Assembly (NCBI GenBank): GCA_934648845.1
Contig: CAKUFS010000001.1
Coordinates: 1 to 64,000 of the forward strand
DNA length: 64,000 nt
Reading direction: 5' to 3'
Source of the DNA: an uncultured Eggerthellaceae bacterium
Lineage (GTDB): Bacteria; Actinomycetota; Coriobacteriia; Coriobacteriales; Eggerthellaceae
Below, piece by piece: positions 61,166-64,000 of the stretch; within the stretch, counting starts at the first letter, position 1; every line of letters begins with the position of its first letter. The notes beneath the pieces are model-generated. The model saw only the letters and a list, made by a program, of their open reading frames with translations, was not told where the DNA came from and did not search any database. The position numbers were made by a program, and so were the translations under genes.

Positions 61166-63442
61166 ATGAAGGTTATGGATGCCTACACTGCCTTCGTGGT
61201 GAATCACCGGAAAGGCATTGTTGTGGTCACGGCCCTGTTGTGCCTGGTCTGTGCCGTGAGCGCGCTTATGGTGTCGGTGAATTACGACATGTCATCGTAT
61301 CTGCCGAAAAGCTGCGATTCCGCTCAAAGCCTGCGCGTGATGGAAGACGAGTTCACCGAAGCGGTGCCCAACGCACGCGTCATGGTAGAGGATGTTTCGC
61401 TTGCTCAGGCGCTTGACTGCAAAAAGCAAATGCAGAACGTGCCGGGCGTGGAGTCGGTCATGTGGCTTGATGACGTGACCGATGTGCGCATTCCGCTGGA
61501 AACGCAAGACAAAGCTTTAGTTGAAAGTTATTACAAAAACGGAAACACCCTGTTCAGCGTGACCATCGATGCCGATAAAGACACGCAGGCCGTAAACGGA
61601 ATCTACGAGATTGTGGGCGAATCGGGCCACATTGCGGGCGAAGCCGTGAAGACTGCCGAGACGAAATCGATGGCGGTTTCCGAAGTGGTAAACGCGTTCT
61701 TCATTTTGGTGCCGCTCATTTTGCTCTTGCTGGTGGTGTCTACCACATCGTGGCTTGAGCCTATCTATTTCCTGCTGGCCATTGGCGTTTCCATTCTGCT
61801 GAACATGGGGACGAACCTGGTGTTGGGCGAAGTCTCGAACATTGCGTTCACCGTGTCGCCCATCTTGCAGCTTGCGGTCTCGCTGGACTACGCCATTTTC
61901 CTGCTGCATGCGTTTCGTCGTTTCCGCGAAACGGAACCCAACGTTGCGGTTGCCATGCGCGCCGCCATGAAGCAGAGCTTTTCATCGGTTGCGGCAAGTG
62001 CTGCTACTACGGCATTCGGCTTTGCGGTGCTGTCTATCATGCAGTTCCGCATTGGTGCTGAGCTGGGATTAACCCTGGTCAAGGGCATTGTCTTGAGCTT
62101 TTTGTGCGTCATGGTATTCTTGCCGGCCTTCACGTGCCTTACGTACAAGCTCATCGATCGCACGCATCATCGGCCGCTTATGCCATCGTTCAAAAATATG
62201 GGGAAGTTCGTGGCTCCGCTGCGCATTCCCGTGGTGGTGCTGGTGGCGGTACTTATTGTTCCGTGCTTCTTGGGGCAAGGCTCGACCACGTTCACGTACG
62301 GCATGGGCTCCACAGCGGAAAGCCAGACGCGCGCCGCGGCTGATCAGGTGGCAATTGAGGAAGCGTTCGGCAACTCCACGGCCACGGTGGTGCTGGTTCC
62401 GCGCGGGCAGGTGGGTACGGAACTTGCGCTGGCGCAGCAGCTTGAAGGGCTTGACCATGTGACAAGCGTTGTTTCGTATGCAACGTCGGTGGGGGCGGCT
62501 ATCCCCGAGTTCATGGTGCCCAGCTCCGCGTTAAGCCAGTTCTATTCCGAGAATTACGCGCGCCTGATTGTGTACTCCGATACGCTTACAGAAGGCGACA
62601 CTGCGTTCGGGTTGTATGAAAACATACGTGCGACCTGCGCAAACTTCTATGACATCAGCTACATTGTGGGTGAGATTCCCAGCTTGTATGACATGCGTGC
62701 TGTGAGCACCGATGATAATTCCAAAACAAATCCGCTTGCCATTATTGCCATTTTGCTGGTGCTGGTGGTCACGTTCCGGTCTGCCATGCTGCCCATTTTG
62801 CTGGTGGCTACCATCGAGAGCGCCATTATCATCAACTTGAGCGTGCCGTATTTTGCAGGCGACAGCTTGAATTACCTGGGTTATTTGGTGATTAACACGG
62901 TGCAGTTGGGCGCGACGGTTGACTACGCCATTCTGTTCACGGACACGTATCGGCAGTTCCGCACAACCATGCCGGCGAAGCAGGCGTTGCATCGTGCAAC
63001 GGGTCAGAGTTTCGCAAGTATCTTGATTTCCGCGAGCATTCTGGCGCTGGCGGGTGGCGTGCTGTGGCTCACGAACACAAACGAGCTCATTGCGCTTCTG
63101 GGCTTGCTGTTGCTGCGTGGCACCATTTTGTCGCTGTTCTTGGTAATGACGTTCCTGCCTGGTGTTTTGCTGCTGTTCGATAAGCTCATTGGCAAAACAA
63201 CGTGGCACGCGAATTTCTTCAACGGCGCAGGTGGCGAAGGTGCTCTTGCTGTTGCGGGTGCCGCCTCGGTGGACGCCGCCGCCGCTGCGGGCGCTGGCAC
63301 CACCGTTGGTGCGGGCTCCAGGGGTGATGCAGGCGCTGTTGTCGCTGCTGGTGCGGGCGCCGATGCTGCGGCCCCCACCGCTGTTGATGCGGCCTACACC
63401 CCCTTAAACGTACTTGATCGGGCGTCTTCTGCAAAGGAGTAG
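61166..63442 (+). CDS. MMPL/RND-superfamily transporter
   Basis: 758 residues with two repeats of one membrane helix, an external domain and five further helices (TM1 about 18-36; helices about 180-340; then about 365-385 and 530-690). Conserved features include SLDYAIFLLHAFRRFRE and GATVDYAILFTDTYRQFR, the Asp-Tyr pairs in TM4 and TM10 used for proton coupling in MmpL proteins. The last 60 residues are an Ala/Gly/Val low-complexity tail. MmpL proteins export lipids, peptides or glycolipids; the cargo is unknown. GGAGGG is about 10 bases upstream. The truncated gene just after it is likely cotranscribed. Confidence 0.88.
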   Translation: MKVMDAYTAFVVNHRKGIVVVTALLCLVCAVSALMVSVNYDMSSYLPKSCDSAQSLRVMEDEFTEAVPNARVMVEDVSLAQALDCKKQMQNVPGVESVMWLDDVTDVRIPLETQDKALVESYYKNGNTLFSVTIDADKDTQAVNGIYEIVGESGHIAGEAVKTAETKSMAVSEVVNAFFILVPLILLLLVVSTTSWLEPIYFLLAIGVSILLNMGTNLVLGEVSNIAFTVSPILQLAVSLDYAIFLLHAFRRFRETEPNVAVAMRAAMKQSFSSVAASAATTAFGFAVLSIMQFRIGAELGLTLVKGIVLSFLCVMVFLPAFTCLTYKLIDRTHHRPLMPSFKNMGKFVAPLRIPVVVLVAVLIVPCFLGQGSTTFTYGMGSTAESQTRAAADQVAIEEAFGNSTATVVLVPRGQVGTELALAQQLEGLDHVTSVVSYATSVGAAIPEFMVPSSALSQFYSENYARLIVYSDTLTEGDTAFGLYENIRATCANFYDISYIVGEIPSLYDMRAVSTDDNSKTNPLAIIAILLVLVVTFRSAMLPILLVATIESAIIINLSVPYFAGDSLNYLGYLVINTVQLGATVDYAILFTDTYRQFRTTMPAKQALHRATGQSFASILISASILALAGGVLWLTNTNELIALLGLLLLRGTILSLFLVMTFLPGVLLLFDKLIGKTTWHANFFNGAGGEGALAVAGAASVDAAAAAGAGTTVGAGSRGDAGAVVAAGAGADAAAPTAVDAAYTPLNVLDRASSAKE

Positions 63443-63446
63443 CTTT

Positions 63447-64000
63447 ATGGATAAGAACATTGCAAAGCATGCGAAGGCCAAGCACGTTCTTGCGTGCGAG
63501 CGCACCAAGGAACATGCGAGCGATTGTGCCGGCACGCGTGTTGGTAAAAGCGCAAACGAGACCGCATTCAAAAGCCAACACGAAACCTCTTGCGGTCGTT
63601 TTGCTAGCTTCGCGCGCCTGGCGCAGTCGGATGTGCAACGCACGCGGCAGATGCAGCACACGCCGCGCGCGAAACGGACGGTGGCAGTGCTTGCCGCAAC
63701 GGCGTTAGTTGCATCGTGCCTGTTCGGAGGCGTGGCAACGGGCGTTGGCGCGAATGCGGGCGGTGCGCTTACATCTGCGACCGGCCAAGAGACGAATGCG
63801 GTGCCAAAAACAGAAGTCGTTTACGCCAAGCTTGCGGGCAACGGCGCGCTGCAAAACGCGTACGTTGTGAACACGCTTGAACCTGAGCAGGCGGGTACGC
63901 TTTGCGACTTCGGATCGTATGAAAGCGTGCAGAACCTGACGAACACTTCTGAGTTGGGTGCGTCTGACCAGGCGGTGTTTGTTGATATCGCAGAAGGGCA
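63447..64000 (+). CDS. Membrane-anchored or secreted protein, N-terminal part (3' truncated by window edge)
   Basis: The frame opens at the ATG at 63447, with AAAGGAG 7 bases before it, and is still open at the window end (184 codons seen). A basic cytoplasmic segment of about 75 residues precedes one hydrophobic stretch (about 77-100, TVAVLAATALVASCLFGGVA), then an external part with VVYAKLAGNGALQNAYVVNT and DFGSYESVQNLTNTSEL. Family not recognised. Four bases separate it from the MMPL stop, so it is probably a partner of that transporter. Confidence 0.75.
   Translation, partial: MDKNIAKHAKAKHVLACERTKEHASDCAGTRVGKSANETAFKSQHETSCGRFASFARLAQSDVQRTRQMQHTPRAKRTVAVLAATALVASCLFGGVATGVGANAGGALTSATGQETNAVPKTEVVYAKLAGNGALQNAYVVNTLEPEQAGTLCDFGSYESVQNLTNTSELGASDQAVFVDIAEG

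Overview
The window looks like chromosome from an anaerobic actinobacterium of the class Coriobacteriia, most likely Eggerthellales/Eggerthellaceae. This is inferred from gene content, not from a database search. The clues are moderately high GC, strong AAGGAGG-type ribosome sites, a monoderm-style Tad pilus locus without a secretin, a TsaB-acetyltransferase-TsaD fusion, rubrerythrin, an fhs-fchA-folD one-carbon cluster and scattered molybdenum-cofactor genes. The genus cannot be fixed from this sequence.

Layout. (1) 1-12804: a surface-polysaccharide locus on the + strand. It holds a HisC-like aminotransferase, a Wzy-like polymerase, a chain-length regulator with a degenerate kinase-like tail, a cytidylyltransferase fused to a degenerate Gfo/Idh oxidoreductase, GT2 and GT4 glycosyltransferases, a Wzx flippase and three LicD-type phosphotransferases (the first cut by the window edge). 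(2) 13068-15992: a minus-strand metal-resistance operon (ArsR/SmtB sensor, CXXC chaperone, P1B-ATPase) with a clear operator/promoter. (3) 16164-21773: spermidine-synthase-like protein, HerA-like ATPase, two-component pair, type III pantothenate kinase. (4) 22032-25590: fhs, fchA, folD. (5) 25819-29853: PPK2 kinase and the t6A genes tsaE and tsaB-rimI-tsaD. (6) 29983-34724: rubrerythrin, an AT-richer SNF2 helicase and a dicarboxylate symporter. (7) 35217-45735: a Tad/Flp pilus operon. (8) 45693-51972 (minus): ModE-like regulator, thrC, PrsW-type protease, carB. (9) 52416-64000: tRNA-Leu(CAG), MFS transporter, MOSC protein, purine permease, LCP protein, rlmH, MoaE-like protein, MMPL transporter and a truncated membrane-anchored protein.

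The most interesting unexplained signal is a class of intergenic elements of about 120-250 bp. Each is made of two inverted copies of a conserved arm around a central spacer. There are at least four unrelated arm families (462-636, 12921-13042, 32983-33230, and the related pair 54412-54626 and 60027-60251), plus a solo arm at 10823-10853 whose stem shows a compensatory base change. Four of the five paired elements lie between convergent genes. Other points of note are helically phased TTGATAGC repeats upstream of the Tad operon, a FolD lacking two cyclohydrolase active-site residues next to FchA, and two degenerate catalytic domains retained in the polysaccharide locus.
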